DNA of 51,566 bases from contig JAEHKU010000005.1 of NCBI GenBank assembly GCA_016838825.1, positions 1 through 51,566 on the forward strand, in the 5' to 3' direction. Shown piece by piece: positions 24,486 through 31,864 of this stretch; position 1 is the stretch's first letter, and each line of letters opens with the position of its first letter. The position numbers were made by a program, and so were the translations under genes. Below the pieces are notes generated by a model that did not search any database, was not told where the DNA came from, and saw only the letters and a list, made by a program, of their open reading frames with translations. The DNA comes from Nitrosopumilales archaeon. GTDB lineage: Archaea; Thermoproteota; Nitrososphaeria; Nitrososphaerales; Nitrosopumilaceae.

Positions 24486-25257
24486 TTTTCATTCCACGTT
24501 GAGCTTTTATTATATATTTATCACGAATCTTTACACTTATCCAATCAATTATCAATACTACAATTAATACTACCAACATAAACACAGCAGCTTTTCCATA
24601 TTCGAAGAACTTTATGTAATTAATAATGTAAAACCCAATTCCCCCTGCACCAACAAGACCTAAGATGGTAGTTTGTCTGACGTTATAATCAAACATGTAT
24701 AATATCTGACTAAGTAAATGCGGAGCAGATTCCGGAATTATTACATGTCGTATGAGTTGCCATTTTGAAACACCAATAGAGCTTACAGCTTCTACAGGAT
24801 CTGAGTCAACTGCTTCTATTGATTCATACTGTAATTTAGCTATGAATCCTACTGTATACATTATAATAGCAAGTATACCTGCAAAGGGACCCAAACCAAC
24901 CATTATCACAAATAAAATTGCCCATAAAATAGACGGAAACGTACGTGTAGCTGCAAGTATTGCCCGAATTGGTGCATAAACAAACTTGCTGTTCAGATTT
25001 CTAGCAGCTAACATACTTAATGGAAGTGCAATTGCAACTCCAACCACTGTTCCTATAAATGCCATCTGTATAGTTTCTAATATTGACCAAAACGCCGTAC
25101 CAAACAAAGCAGGTTCAACTTCAGTCATTTCTTTGGCAATTATAGCCAAATTTGGAATTCCATCTACAAATTGAGCGGGGTCAGCCTCAAGATTATATGA
25201 CATCACAACTACTACTGCGATAACTAATCCAATGATTAGATTGCTCTTAGGATTCAC
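24475..25257 (-). CDS. phnE: Phosphonate-type ABC transporter permease
   Basis: The membrane permease of the phosphonate/phosphate-ester uptake system. From the GTG at 25257 (MNPKSNLIIGLVIAVVVVMS) it has 260 residues and about six membrane helices. The EAA-type loop that contacts the ATPase is ALSSIG-like here (DPVEAVSSIGVSKWQLI, then VIIPESAPHLLSQ). An upstream start at 25308 would overlap phnC by 62 bases; the GTG overlaps by 11. It follows phnC in the operon. Confidence 0.88.
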   Translation of the reverse strand: MNPKSNLIIGLVIAVVVVMSYNLEADPAQFVDGIPNLAIIAKEMTEVEPALFGTAFWSILETIQMAFIGTVVGVAIALPLSMLAARNLNSKFVYAPIRAILAATRTFPSILWAILFVIMVGLGPFAGILAIIMYTVGFIAKLQYESIEAVDSDPVEAVSSIGVSKWQLIRHVIIPESAPHLLSQILYMFDYNVRQTTILGLVGAGGIGFYIINYIKFFEYGKAAVFMLVVLIVVLIIDWISVKIRDKYIIKAQRGMKIAV

Positions 25258-26083
25258 TATACAGCTCCATAATTTCTTGTTGTGAGATATTTCCAGTTTG
25301 AAAATCAACTATTTTATCGCCTTCTACACCAAGTTCAAGAATTTTTTGGCCTTCCTTAATTACTGCAACCCTATCTGCATACTCTAATCCGAGTTTTATG
25401 TCATGATGTACCATAATTGCAGTCAAGTTGAATCTTCGCTTAGCATTCACAACTAAATCCATAATCTCTCTAGCAGTAACATGATCTAATTCGGATACAA
25501 TTTCATCAGCAAGTAAAAGAACTGGTTTTTGCATCAACGCTCGTGCTATAGCCACTCTCCTTTTTTCACCACCGCTTAGCATGTACGTTTTTCTTTCTGC
25601 CTTGTCTTCCAATCCCACAAGTTTTAAAATTTTTTCAGCTTCGCTTGTTTCATTATCTGGAAATATTTTGAAAAATGATTTGAACTTACCAACACGTGGC
25701 AATGCACCGATTAATACATTATCAAGTACCGTGATGTTTCTTACCAATCCCAAGTTTTGTGGTATGTATCCTATTTTGGCCATCGCAAGTTTGAATTGTT
25801 TATTGTTTGTGTTGGGATTCTCATAGTCCACTTTAACTTGACCTTTACTTGGCCTCATCATTCCATTTATGAGTCTAAGCAAAGTCGATTTCCCTGAACC
25901 GGATGGACCAACTATTGCATAATTTGTACCTCTAATAATTGATAGAGTGATTTCTTTTAGTACGTAATTTTTCCCATCATACGATGCCCAAACGTCATTC
26001 ATTTGAATTATAGTTCTAGTTGTAATATTTGATAGACTAGAGAACGACTGATGATGTGAATTACCTCTAGATAGGCTAATCAT
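25247..26083 (-). CDS. phnC: Phosphonate-type ABC transporter ATPase
   Basis: The ATP-binding subunit. It has Walker A GPSGSGKST, the Q-loop IPQNLGLV, the signature LSGGEKRRVAIARAL, Walker B VLLLADEIVSELD and the H-switch VHHDIK. The frame is 278 residues; the first 27 residues (Ser/Thr/His-rich) precede the typical start of ABC domains, so translation may begin at MNDVWASYDG (near 26002). It lies 14 bases after phnD and overlaps phnE. Confidence 0.9.
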   Translation of the reverse strand: MISLSRGNSHHQSFSSLSNITTRTIIQMNDVWASYDGKNYVLKEITLSIIRGTNYAIVGPSGSGKSTLLRLINGMMRPSKGQVKVDYENPNTNNKQFKLAMAKIGYIPQNLGLVRNITVLDNVLIGALPRVGKFKSFFKIFPDNETSEAEKILKLVGLEDKAERKTYMLSGGEKRRVAIARALMQKPVLLLADEIVSELDHVTAREIMDLVVNAKRRFNLTAIMVHHDIKLGLEYADRVAVIKEGQKILELGVEGDKIVDFQTGNISQQEIMELYSES

Positions 26084-26097
26084 ATGAAATCCTATGA

Positions 26098-27177
26098 TTA
26101 TGTTTTATACTTATCCAGTATTTTCTGGTCGATTCCAGTAAGTGAATCAATGAAAGTACCAAATTCGCCGATATGCAATGTAGTAGTAGTTGGAAGTAAA
26201 GCCTCAGCACCATAAATATTGGTCAAAATATGATTGTGTTCATCTTCGTTTAATCCTAGCAACGCCTTAACCAGAAGATCCCTTGTAGGTTTTGACATAC
26301 TTTCACTTACTACAAACACGTGAGATGGTACTGGGCCAATTGTTTCAACTACACGTAGTTGATTACGTTGTTCTGGAGTCAAGTATTTTTGCGGGGCAAT
26401 ATCTGAACCAAATGCAACATCTACATTATCATTTAGCAGTAATTCTAATGCTGCTTTGTATCCACCAGCAAAAGTATAAGCTTCAAATGCATTAGCTAAT
26501 GCCGCTTCAAGTGCAATTAGACCATCACCTTGTATTTGCACATGACCGTTTGTTACTAGGGTTCCCATTGGTCGTATGAAACCAGACGAGCCAGTAATAC
26601 TTGTAAATGCAACTCTTTTTCCTACAGTGTCTTCGATTGTTTGTATTGAATCATTGTCTGCTCTTGTCCACACAGTTGCCTGATAGTTTACTTTACCGTT
26701 AACAACTTCTGCGAGCACAACTTCTGCGCCTGATCTTTGGTGAGCAATCCATCCAGGTCCAGAGTCCATAAATGCCGCATCAATGTGTCCGAATCGCAAT
26801 CCTTCAATTATTGTTTCATAATTAGTAGGAACGACAATCTCTACAGAAGTTCCTATTTCATTTTCTAGATATCTTTTCAACTCTTCAGCCTTTGGTGTTA
26901 ATTCTTCAGCCTTCTCTATCGGAATGAAACCTATGGTAAGCTTTTCTACATCAGTGGTGACAAATTGCATTCTTGGAACTTGGATAGTACCTTTTTCAAT
27001 GAGAAATTCAAGTGCATCGATAAATTCAATGTCAGATATTTGATCATCTGCCCACCATCCAGCGCTGTTTTTAATCCAGCTTGGAATTGATTTAACTTCT
27101 GCTGAAACTGTTAATGGAATAATTGTTATTCCAAGAACAACTATAATACAAATAGCAAGAATTGCTTTGATATTCAA
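26098..27177 (-). CDS. phnD: PhnD-like substrate-binding protein fused to a W-I-K-x-N-A-x-W-W module
   Basis: A 359-residue exported binding protein. Residues 1-27 form a signal segment (AILAICIIVVLGITIIPLTVSA). Residues 31-68 form a thaumarchaeal module (IPSWIKNSAGWWADDQISD ... FLIEKGTIQVP). Residues 75-350 are a PhnD-type periplasmic-binding domain (TIGFIPIEKAEEL, IDAAFMDSGPGWIA, AYTFAGGYKAALELL). It binds phosphonates or related anions and passes them to PhnE. The start is ATG at 27177, about 29 bases from a palindromic TATA sequence shared with the divergent regulator. Confidence 0.9.
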   Translation of the reverse strand: MNIKAILAICIIVVLGITIIPLTVSAEVKSIPSWIKNSAGWWADDQISDIEFIDALEFLIEKGTIQVPRMQFVTTDVEKLTIGFIPIEKAEELTPKAEELKRYLENEIGTSVEIVVPTNYETIIEGLRFGHIDAAFMDSGPGWIAHQRSGAEVVLAEVVNGKVNYQATVWTRADNDSIQTIEDTVGKRVAFTSITGSSGFIRPMGTLVTNGHVQIQGDGLIALEAALANAFEAYTFAGGYKAALELLLNDNVDVAFGSDIAPQKYLTPEQRNQLRVVETIGPVPSHVFVVSESMSKPTRDLLVKALLGLNEDEHNHILTNIYGAEALLPTTTTLHIGEFGTFIDSLTGIDQKILDKYKT

Positions 27178-27202
27178 TCATAAATTAGGTGAAGCTAACT
27201 TT

Positions 27203-27210
27203 ATTTAAAT
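27203..27210. promoter_or_regulatory. Palindromic TATA element between phnD and the HTH gene
   Basis: ATTTAAAT reads the same on both strands. It is about 29 bases from the phnD start codon and 37 from the start of the divergent HTH gene, so it could place TBP for both promoters. Because TATA orientation is set by BRE sequences, use in both directions is an inference. Confidence 0.45.
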
Positions 27211-27220
27211 CACTATCTCA

Positions 27221-27242
27221 TTCTAATTCTATAGAATAAGAA
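27221..27242. promoter_or_regulatory. 22-bp near-perfect palindrome, candidate operator
   Basis: Two 11-base half-sites, TTCTAATTCTA and TAGAATAAGAA, differ by a single mismatch (fifth base). The centre is TTCTATAGAA. The site ends 1 base before the HTH gene's ATG and lies where transcription should start, 15-35 bases beyond the TATA. It is a likely operator for the adjacent regulator or another dimeric factor. Confidence 0.6.
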
Positions 27243-27243
27243 C

Positions 27244-27609
27244 ATGGAATTTAAATATCTAGCAAAGCAACGATGTAAGTTGCCTAAAAAAATTTCACTC
27301 CCTCAATTAAAGAAATATGATGTCACCCAAAAAGTTCTGGAATCTTTAGCAGACACAGAATCAAGAGCGATTTTGTTTTCTATAATTAAGGTAGGTAAAA
27401 CAGCTATGGAGATTTCAATAAAGCACCGAATTCCTCTTAGTTCAGTATACAAGAAGCTTGGAGAGCTTGAAGATCTTACATTAATTTTTGTTGATAAATG
27501 GAAGTTATCTGATAAGGGAAGGAAATTCAAGGTTTACAAAAGCAGAATAAGTCAGGCTGATGTTACTATTAAAAAACCTGAACCTAAAATTAATCTTTAT
27601 CCAAACTGA
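27244..27609 (+). CDS. Small winged-helix regulator divergent from phn operon
   Basis: A 121-residue protein with one winged helix (residues about 28-95): VLESLADTESRAILFSIIKV, TAMEISIKHRIPLSSVYKKL and LTLIFVDKWKLSDKG. The N-terminus is basic (KYLAKQRCKLPKKI). It is divergent from phnD with 66 bases between starts, and a near-perfect 22-bp palindrome sits over its promoter, so autoregulation and control of phnDCE are plausible. It ends 25 bases from the convergent cbtA. Confidence 0.72.
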   Translation: MEFKYLAKQRCKLPKKISLPQLKKYDVTQKVLESLADTESRAILFSIIKVGKTAMEISIKHRIPLSSVYKKLGELEDLTLIFVDKWKLSDKGRKFKVYKSRISQADVTIKKPEPKINLYPN

Positions 27610-27634
27610 ATCAATATTAGTAGAAATTAGGAAC

Positions 27635-28363
27635 TTACACTTTTTTTACTAATGGTTTATGAGGCTGGAATTTTTCCCACAGTAGACCCAAAATCAATGC
27701 GTTTGCAATCCAAAAGACAGTTACTGCTGTCACAGACATCACTCTAAATCCGTTTACTAGTTCCATTGGAGCTGTAATCTCGTCTGGATTTGGAGGCATT
27801 AGTACAAACACTATGCTAATGTAAACTGCAAAGCCGATAAAAGCAAAAATCTTTTTTCTATCTTGTAACTTTTTGTACACTCTGTAAAAGCCTACAGCAC
27901 CAAAGCCAGATAACGCAATAAATGAAAGATACAAAATTGCTCTAAGAACAACTGTATCAGGATCTCCAACTGTTGGAGGATTTGCAGGATACTTCAAAAA
28001 CGGAATTATGAATATAGTAAACCACATTAATCCTGCAAGAACTAGGGATTTCTTGACATGATTTTGCCCTGGCAGTACGTGCCTAGAATACGCAAAGACA
28101 ACTCCAAACAATGAACCTATTGAAAGTCCCAGTATTCCACCAGCTAAGACCTGACCGCCTTTCTGCCAAACTCTGTATGCGTTATACTCAGCCCAAAATA
28201 CAGGAGTATCTTTTTCTTCGCCAGAAGCAAAGAGATTTTGGTTTTCAATTCCTATAGCTTCGTCCAAGAACGGTTCTGTAGTAACAAAGTTAGCCAAACC
28301 ATGAATTGTTCCTGCAGAAAAACCAGAAACTAAAACAATTACGAAAAAGAGAGCAGCCTTCAT
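27635..28363 (-). CDS. cbtA: Cobalt transporter subunit CbtA
   Basis: A 242-residue membrane protein of the CbtA family, with about five to six hydrophobic segments. The first (AALFFVIVLVSGFSAGTIHG) is typical, and later segments include GGQVLAGGILGLSIGSLFG and LMWFTIFIIPFLKYPANPP. The PANPP and VGDPDT loops are family features. CbtAB are predicted cobalt uptake proteins found near B12 genes. It is 9 bases after cbtB. Confidence 0.88.
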   Translation of the reverse strand: MKAALFFVIVLVSGFSAGTIHGLANFVTTEPFLDEAIGIENQNLFASGEEKDTPVFWAEYNAYRVWQKGGQVLAGGILGLSIGSLFGVVFAYSRHVLPGQNHVKKSLVLAGLMWFTIFIIPFLKYPANPPTVGDPDTVVLRAILYLSFIALSGFGAVGFYRVYKKLQDRKKIFAFIGFAVYISIVFVLMPPNPDEITAPMELVNGFRVMSVTAVTVFWIANALILGLLWEKFQPHKPLVKKV

Positions 28364-28372
28364 ACATAAGCC

Positions 28373-28582
28373 CTAATGACAAGGAAAACCAGCAGCGTGT
28401 CTCATATCATGATATAACTCATGAAGATAGAGCGCATCGAATGCTTCTTCTCCAATAACAATGCTGAATAAATGTCCTTGATCAAAACCTACGATAAATA
28501 ACCCAAAACCAAATATTACAAGAAGAACAGCGATTACAAGTTTTGGAACTGATTGACTAGTAATAATTATAGATGAAGACAT
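28373..28582 (-). CDS. cbtB: Cobalt transporter subunit CbtB
   Basis: A 69-residue membrane protein with one transmembrane helix (VIAVLLVIFGFGLFIVGF) and a His-rich C-terminus (HELYHDMRHAAGFPCH) that resembles a metal-binding tail, typical for CbtB. It is translated before cbtA in one operon. The promoter has a TTATTTAAATC sequence about 29 bases upstream of the ATG. Confidence 0.88.
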   Translation of the reverse strand: MSSSIIITSQSVPKLVIAVLLVIFGFGLFIVGFDQGHLFSIVIGEEAFDALYLHELYHDMRHAAGFPCH

Positions 28583-28654
28583 TTTGTGAAAAGTTTGCTT
28601 GCGTATTATTTAAATCGTTGGTTAAATCATCCAATGTTCTAATTACGGAGTTGA

Positions 28655-29299
28655 ATGATTTTGAAAAAATATTATTTGGCAGCACCAATAATTGTTGCTG
28701 TAATTCTAGGAGTTTATGCACTAACTCCCAAAGTTTCCGATCTATCTGATGAAGTAACGAAACAGATGCTTATACAAGATGGCTCTCCAATGTTAGGAAA
28801 TCCTTCAGCAAGCATTACAATAGTAGAGTGGGGCGACTATCAATGTACTTTTTGTTATAAATTTCACATGACAAAACGTGAAATTATTATGAAGGAATAC
28901 ATAAGTACTGAAAAAGCCAATTTTGTTTTCAAGGACTTTCCATTAAATGGCCCAGATTCGGTTTTAGCAGCTGAGGCAAGTTATTGTGCTGATGATCAAG
29001 GAGAATATTGGGAATATCATGATATTTTGTATAATAACTGGGCCGGAGAACAAACTGGCTGGGTAAATAGAGACTCTTTACATCATTTCGCTCAAACTAT
29101 AGGACTCGATGTTGTACAATTCAATGAATGCCTAGATATGAAAAAATATGAAGCCAAAGTTCTTGCAAATGAGGAATTTGCACACCAAATTGGAATTAAT
29201 GCAACTCCATCATTTTTCATATTCAATGAAGAACAATTAGTCAAGATTCGTGGAAACCAGCCACTTGATGTTTTCTTTAGAGTACTAGACGAAATTTGA
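28655..29299 (+). CDS. Membrane-anchored DsbA-like thiol oxidoreductase
   Basis: A 214-residue protein with an N-terminal anchor (AAPIIVAVILGVYALTP, residues 9-25) and an extracytoplasmic thioredoxin-fold domain with inserted helices. The active site is C64-T-F-C67 in GDYQCTFCYKF, and the cis-Pro loop is ATPSFFIF. It likely forms or isomerises disulfides in exported proteins. The start ATG has GGAG about 8 bases upstream. It is divergent from cbtB, sharing the ATTTAAAT at 28607-28614. Confidence 0.88.
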   Translation: MILKKYYLAAPIIVAVILGVYALTPKVSDLSDEVTKQMLIQDGSPMLGNPSASITIVEWGDYQCTFCYKFHMTKREIIMKEYISTEKANFVFKDFPLNGPDSVLAAEASYCADDQGEYWEYHDILYNNWAGEQTGWVNRDSLHHFAQTIGLDVVQFNECLDMKKYEAKVLANEEFAHQIGINATPSFFIFNEEQLVKIRGNQPLDVFFRVLDEI

Positions 29300-29389
29300 G
29301 ATATCATGAAACGAGATTGTGAAATTATTTTACATTAACAGTTCGTATCAAACGTTTAATTTCTAATAGTTACAATTCAATTTCTACGT

Positions 29390-29509
29390 ATGAAAGCGGG
29401 TCTATCATCTGGTGGCAAGGGTAGTAAGATAATCTTCGGTCTAGGAGTAGGATTCGCAATACTTCTTGCACTTTTTTCATTGACTCTCTATACTTTCTCC
29501 CAACATTGA
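29390..29509 (+). CDS. 39-residue single-span membrane microprotein
   Basis: A short frame: polar Gly/Lys start (MKAGLSSGGKGSK), then one hydrophobic helix (IIFGLGVGFAILLALFSLTL) and a short end (YTFSQH). The clear positive-inside pattern supports a real gene. It lies 58 bases before prf1 on the same strand and is not part of it. Its function is unknown. Confidence 0.6.
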   Translation: MKAGLSSGGKGSKIIFGLGVGFAILLALFSLTLYTFSQH

Positions 29510-29567
29510 CTCATTTTCCAACATGTCATAACTAAACTTAATATTTACACTGCCAAGAATTTCAAAC

Positions 29568-30839
29568 ATGGCCAAATTTAAAATCCAAAAGCAAGACTCT
29601 GTCAAACTGTACAAGCTACGAAAAACGTTAGACGAATTATCTGATAAAACTGGGAGAGGGACAGAATTAATATCGCTTTACGTTCCGCCAAAAAAGGCAC
29701 TTTATGATGTGATAAATCAATTACAAAACGAACAAGGAACTGCTTCTAACATAAAATCGGATCTTACTAGAACCCACGTGTTGGATGCGCTAACTAGGGT
29801 CATACAGAAACTAAAATTATACAAAAAATCTCCAGAAAGAGGGCTCGTTATTTTTTGTGGTGCGCTACCTCCAGAAGGAGGAGGGGCACTAGGAAGTGAG
29901 GTTGTCAAAATCTATGAACTAGAACCCCCAAAGGAATTACAGACATTTCTTTACAGATGTGATGATCACTTTCACGTTGACATCTTAAAGGACATGCTCA
30001 AAGATGACAATCTCATCGGATTGCTAGCAATAGATACTAAAGATGCAGGATGGGGTCTTTTACATGGAGATAAGCTAGAAGTATTATCACAATCATCATC
30101 TGGAGTTGCAGGAAAACACAGACAAGGGGGACAGTCACAAAGAAGATTTGAAAGACTACGAGAAATGCAGCTTAATGAATATTTTAATCGAATTGCACAA
30201 ACAACTAGGGAATACTTTGTTGACATTTACAAAATAAAGGGGCTTATAGTAGCTGGTCCAGGTCCAACAAAAGAAGATTTTGTTAAAGATAATTATCTAG
30301 AGTACAGGCTCAAGGATATGATACTAGCAACCCTTGATTGTTCCTACGCAGGAGCCGAAGGCGTGCGGGAGGCTTTTGTAAAAGCAGAAGATGTCTTAGC
30401 AGATTTTAGAATGGTTGAAGAAAAAAAACTAATTGAAAAACTATTTTCGTTAATTAATAATCAAAGTGGTCTTGCTGTATACGGTCTTGATGATATTATC
30501 AAGCTTTTACAAAATAACGTAATTGAAACTTTAATCATAACTGATGATACAAATCTACATAGATTGGAAATAAAATGCAATAGGTGTCAACACGTGCGTT
30601 CTGAAATTCTAGAACGTCAAAAATTAATTCCAAGAAAAACCGAGCTGCTAAATGAACCATGTCCGGAATGTAAGAGTGCTGATCTGCAAAGTTCTGAACG
30701 TGATATTGTAGATTATCTTGCATTGTCGGCATCTGAAACTGGCACTAAAATTGAGGTAGTATCAGGAAAAGCAGAACATGGCGTGATGTTAGGAAGTATT
30801 GGCAAAGCAGGTGCGATACTTAGGTATAAGATAAAATAG
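29568..30839 (+). CDS. prf1: Peptide chain release factor aRF1
   Basis: aRF1 recognises all three stop codons and triggers peptide release. The 423-residue protein has the stop-codon motif NIKS (residues 61-64) and YxCxxxF (YRCDDHF), the catalytic GGQ (187-189, in GKHRQGGQSQRR), and the C-terminal zinc-like pairs CNRC and CPEC at about 350-385 in the minidomain. The length is normal for archaea. A TATA-like ACTTAATATTTAC precedes the start by about 33 bases. Confidence 0.97.
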   Translation: MAKFKIQKQDSVKLYKLRKTLDELSDKTGRGTELISLYVPPKKALYDVINQLQNEQGTASNIKSDLTRTHVLDALTRVIQKLKLYKKSPERGLVIFCGALPPEGGGALGSEVVKIYELEPPKELQTFLYRCDDHFHVDILKDMLKDDNLIGLLAIDTKDAGWGLLHGDKLEVLSQSSSGVAGKHRQGGQSQRRFERLREMQLNEYFNRIAQTTREYFVDIYKIKGLIVAGPGPTKEDFVKDNYLEYRLKDMILATLDCSYAGAEGVREAFVKAEDVLADFRMVEEKKLIEKLFSLINNQSGLAVYGLDDIIKLLQNNVIETLIITDDTNLHRLEIKCNRCQHVRSEILERQKLIPRKTELLNEPCPECKSADLQSSERDIVDYLALSASETGTKIEVVSGKAEHGVMLGSIGKAGAILRYKIK

Positions 30840-30911
30840 TTTTGTAAAATGTGATTATTCATTTTACCACCCGTAGTTAGATTCAATTAGATTTAATATT
30901 TCAGCAATGAT

Positions 30912-31025
30912 ATGGGTTTCAAAGAAAAAATTGTGATAATTCCAATTGCCATTTTTGCTATTATTATATTAACTTTAACTGTTTATGGTGTAGTATGCAA
31001 AAGTAGTCTAACTTCCTTCTGTTAA
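30912..31025 (+). CDS. 37-residue membrane microprotein
   Basis: A short frame with a basic start (MGFKEK), one hydrophobic helix (IVIIPIAIFAIIILTLTVYGV) and a short tail with two Cys (VCKSSLTSFC). The pattern resembles the other microproteins in this window. The start is an ATG, with no strong Shine-Dalgarno. Its function is unknown. Confidence 0.5.
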   Translation: MGFKEKIVIIPIAIFAIIILTLTVYGVVCKSSLTSFC

Positions 31026-31070
31026 CAATTGATAGTAATTGGTTGATGTTTACTATATAGGACATCCATT

Positions 31071-31178
31071 TTATTGTACAATGGTGACTATCTTTTCTCC
31101 ACTGTGCTCACAGCAAGAACATAAACCACACTGATCAGCATAGTAACATACACACAATTTACAATTGCAGATGTTCAT
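31071..31178 (-). CDS. 35-residue Cys-rich microprotein
   Basis: An ATG-started minus-strand frame encodes MNICNCKLCVCYYADQCGLC and 15 further residues. It has eight Cys in the first 23 residues (C4, C6, C9, C11, C17, C20, C22, C23), an arrangement suited to binding a metal cluster like metallothionein or a small zinc knuckle. A TGTCCA-N6-TGGACA inverted repeat lies about 42 bases upstream. It has no recognised family. The Cys density makes chance coding less likely, but this is only a short frame. Confidence 0.5.
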   Translation of the reverse strand: MNICNCKLCVCYYADQCGLCSCCEHSGEKIVTIVQ

Positions 31179-31219
31179 TTTACATCATTGAAATCATAAA
31201 TTAATTACTTTTAAGACAA

Positions 31220-31237
31220 TGTCCAAATTTGTGGACA
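31220..31237. promoter_or_regulatory. Inverted repeat TGTCCA-N6-TGGACA
   Basis: A perfect 6-bp inverted repeat with a 6-base spacer, about 42 bases upstream of the Cys-rich frame and 80 bases before the TATA of the RNA candidate. The spacing of half-sites is right for a dimeric regulator. Confidence 0.4.
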
Positions 31238-31315
31238 ATCAATTTAAGATTCTTCACCTCCTTTCTGTAATGAACTAGTTTTAGGATTTAGGAACGATTT
31301 GGAAAAATACCTTTA

Positions 31316-31325
31316 TTCTATAAAG
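31316..31325 (+). promoter_or_regulatory. TATA box before the 31340 RNA candidate
   Basis: TTCTATAAAG, centred about 20-25 bases upstream of the first base of the GC-rich element, matches an archaeal promoter position. Confidence 0.45.
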
Positions 31326-31339
31326 CAGATTTTTTTCTT

Positions 31340-31404
31340 GGCTCGATCGAAGTGGTCAGGTATTGTTTTCGTCAAGAGCTCCCGTCTCCCCCTGTGGTCG
31401 AGCC
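31340..31404 (+). ncRNA. Candidate small structured RNA, about 65 nt
   Basis: This GC-rich island in AT-rich DNA starts with GGCTCGA and ends with TCGAGCC, a perfect 7-bp terminal stem. Inside, CAGG (31357-31360) could pair with CCTG (31391-31394). A TATA box lies at the right distance upstream, and a T-rich stretch (TATCTTTTCATTTT) follows. It lacks a TTCRA T-loop, so it is not an ordinary tRNA, and it has no C/D boxes. It might be a single-hairpin guide RNA or an unclassified sRNA. It overlaps no gene; the plus strand is chosen because of the promoter. Confidence 0.45.
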
Positions 31405-31415
31405 AGAATATCTTT

Positions 31416-31763
31416 TCATTTTCCAATTAGTTCCAAGATTTTAAACGCGGTTTTAGAAAAATCAATTTCCTTTTCCGCTGTTACAAATAATACATCATCA
31501 TCAAGTGGGAAACTAAAAATTACGATATCCCTATATGACATTGAAAATTTCACTGGTCCTAATTCTTTGTCAAACTCACGGCGCATTCTAACTCTTAATG
31601 CAAGTTCCATGTATAGCATCTCATCTTTTTTAGTTTCTTCAAGCGCCTTTCTATCTTCCTTCATACCACCAGCAGTGAGATGGCCTTTGTTGTTTATTAT
31701 GCCGGCAAACCTAATCCTGGAATCAAGATTTTTAATTTTGTTGCATAAGTTTTCATAATCCAC
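31416..31763 (-). CDS. Roadblock-like family protein, subgroup A
   Basis: This 115-residue protein is a full-length subgroup A member: helix (DYENLCNKIKNL), strands (RIRFAGIINNKGHLTAGG), a long helix (MLYMELALRVRMRREFDKEL), GPVKFSMSYRD, IVIFSFPLDDDVLFVTAEKE, then the last helix (FSKTAFKILELIGK). The order fits Roadblock/LC7 proteins, which bind small GTPases or form scaffolds. The A subgroup motif R-F-A-G-I/L-I-x-x-x-G and S-x-x-x-x-x-x-V/L-x-x-F-P are shared with 36705-37115 and 37153-37536. The function is unknown. Confidence 0.7.
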   Translation of the reverse strand: MDYENLCNKIKNLDSRIRFAGIINNKGHLTAGGMKEDRKALEETKKDEMLYMELALRVRMRREFDKELGPVKFSMSYRDIVIFSFPLDDDVLFVTAEKEIDFSKTAFKILELIGK

Positions 31764-31864
31764 AGCAAAAGCACTTCCTTTCTGAGATTGCTGTATATTC
31801 TAATTTCAATAGAATACCTGTAACGGAGCGATCTATTTATTGAGATCTCTTCGGTGTTATTAGT

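Larger units (their letters stand above)
30840..31415. other. Intergenic region with microproteins and a possible RNA
   Basis: This 576-base region lies between prf1 and the first Roadblock-like gene of the main cluster. It holds three separate items listed below: a 37-residue membrane microprotein on the plus strand, a 35-residue Cys-rich frame on the minus strand with an inverted repeat upstream, and a GC-rich 65-base element with its own TATA box. The rest is AT-rich without clear signals. Confidence 0.6.

Noticed and set aside
31340-31405. A tRNA at the GC-rich element, because of the 7-bp end stem
   Set aside because: No TTCRA T-loop or regular anticodon arm on either strand, and the length is 65 bases.
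31362-31418. In-frame continuation after the TGA of the 31416 gene (19 codons)
   Set aside because: Readthrough would be needed, and the DNA there is better explained by the stem-bearing RNA candidate on the plus strand.
31363-31758. 131-residue plus-strand frame opposite the Roadblock-like gene at 31416
   Set aside because: It is antisense to a gene with clear family similarity and has a Ser-rich antisense composition.
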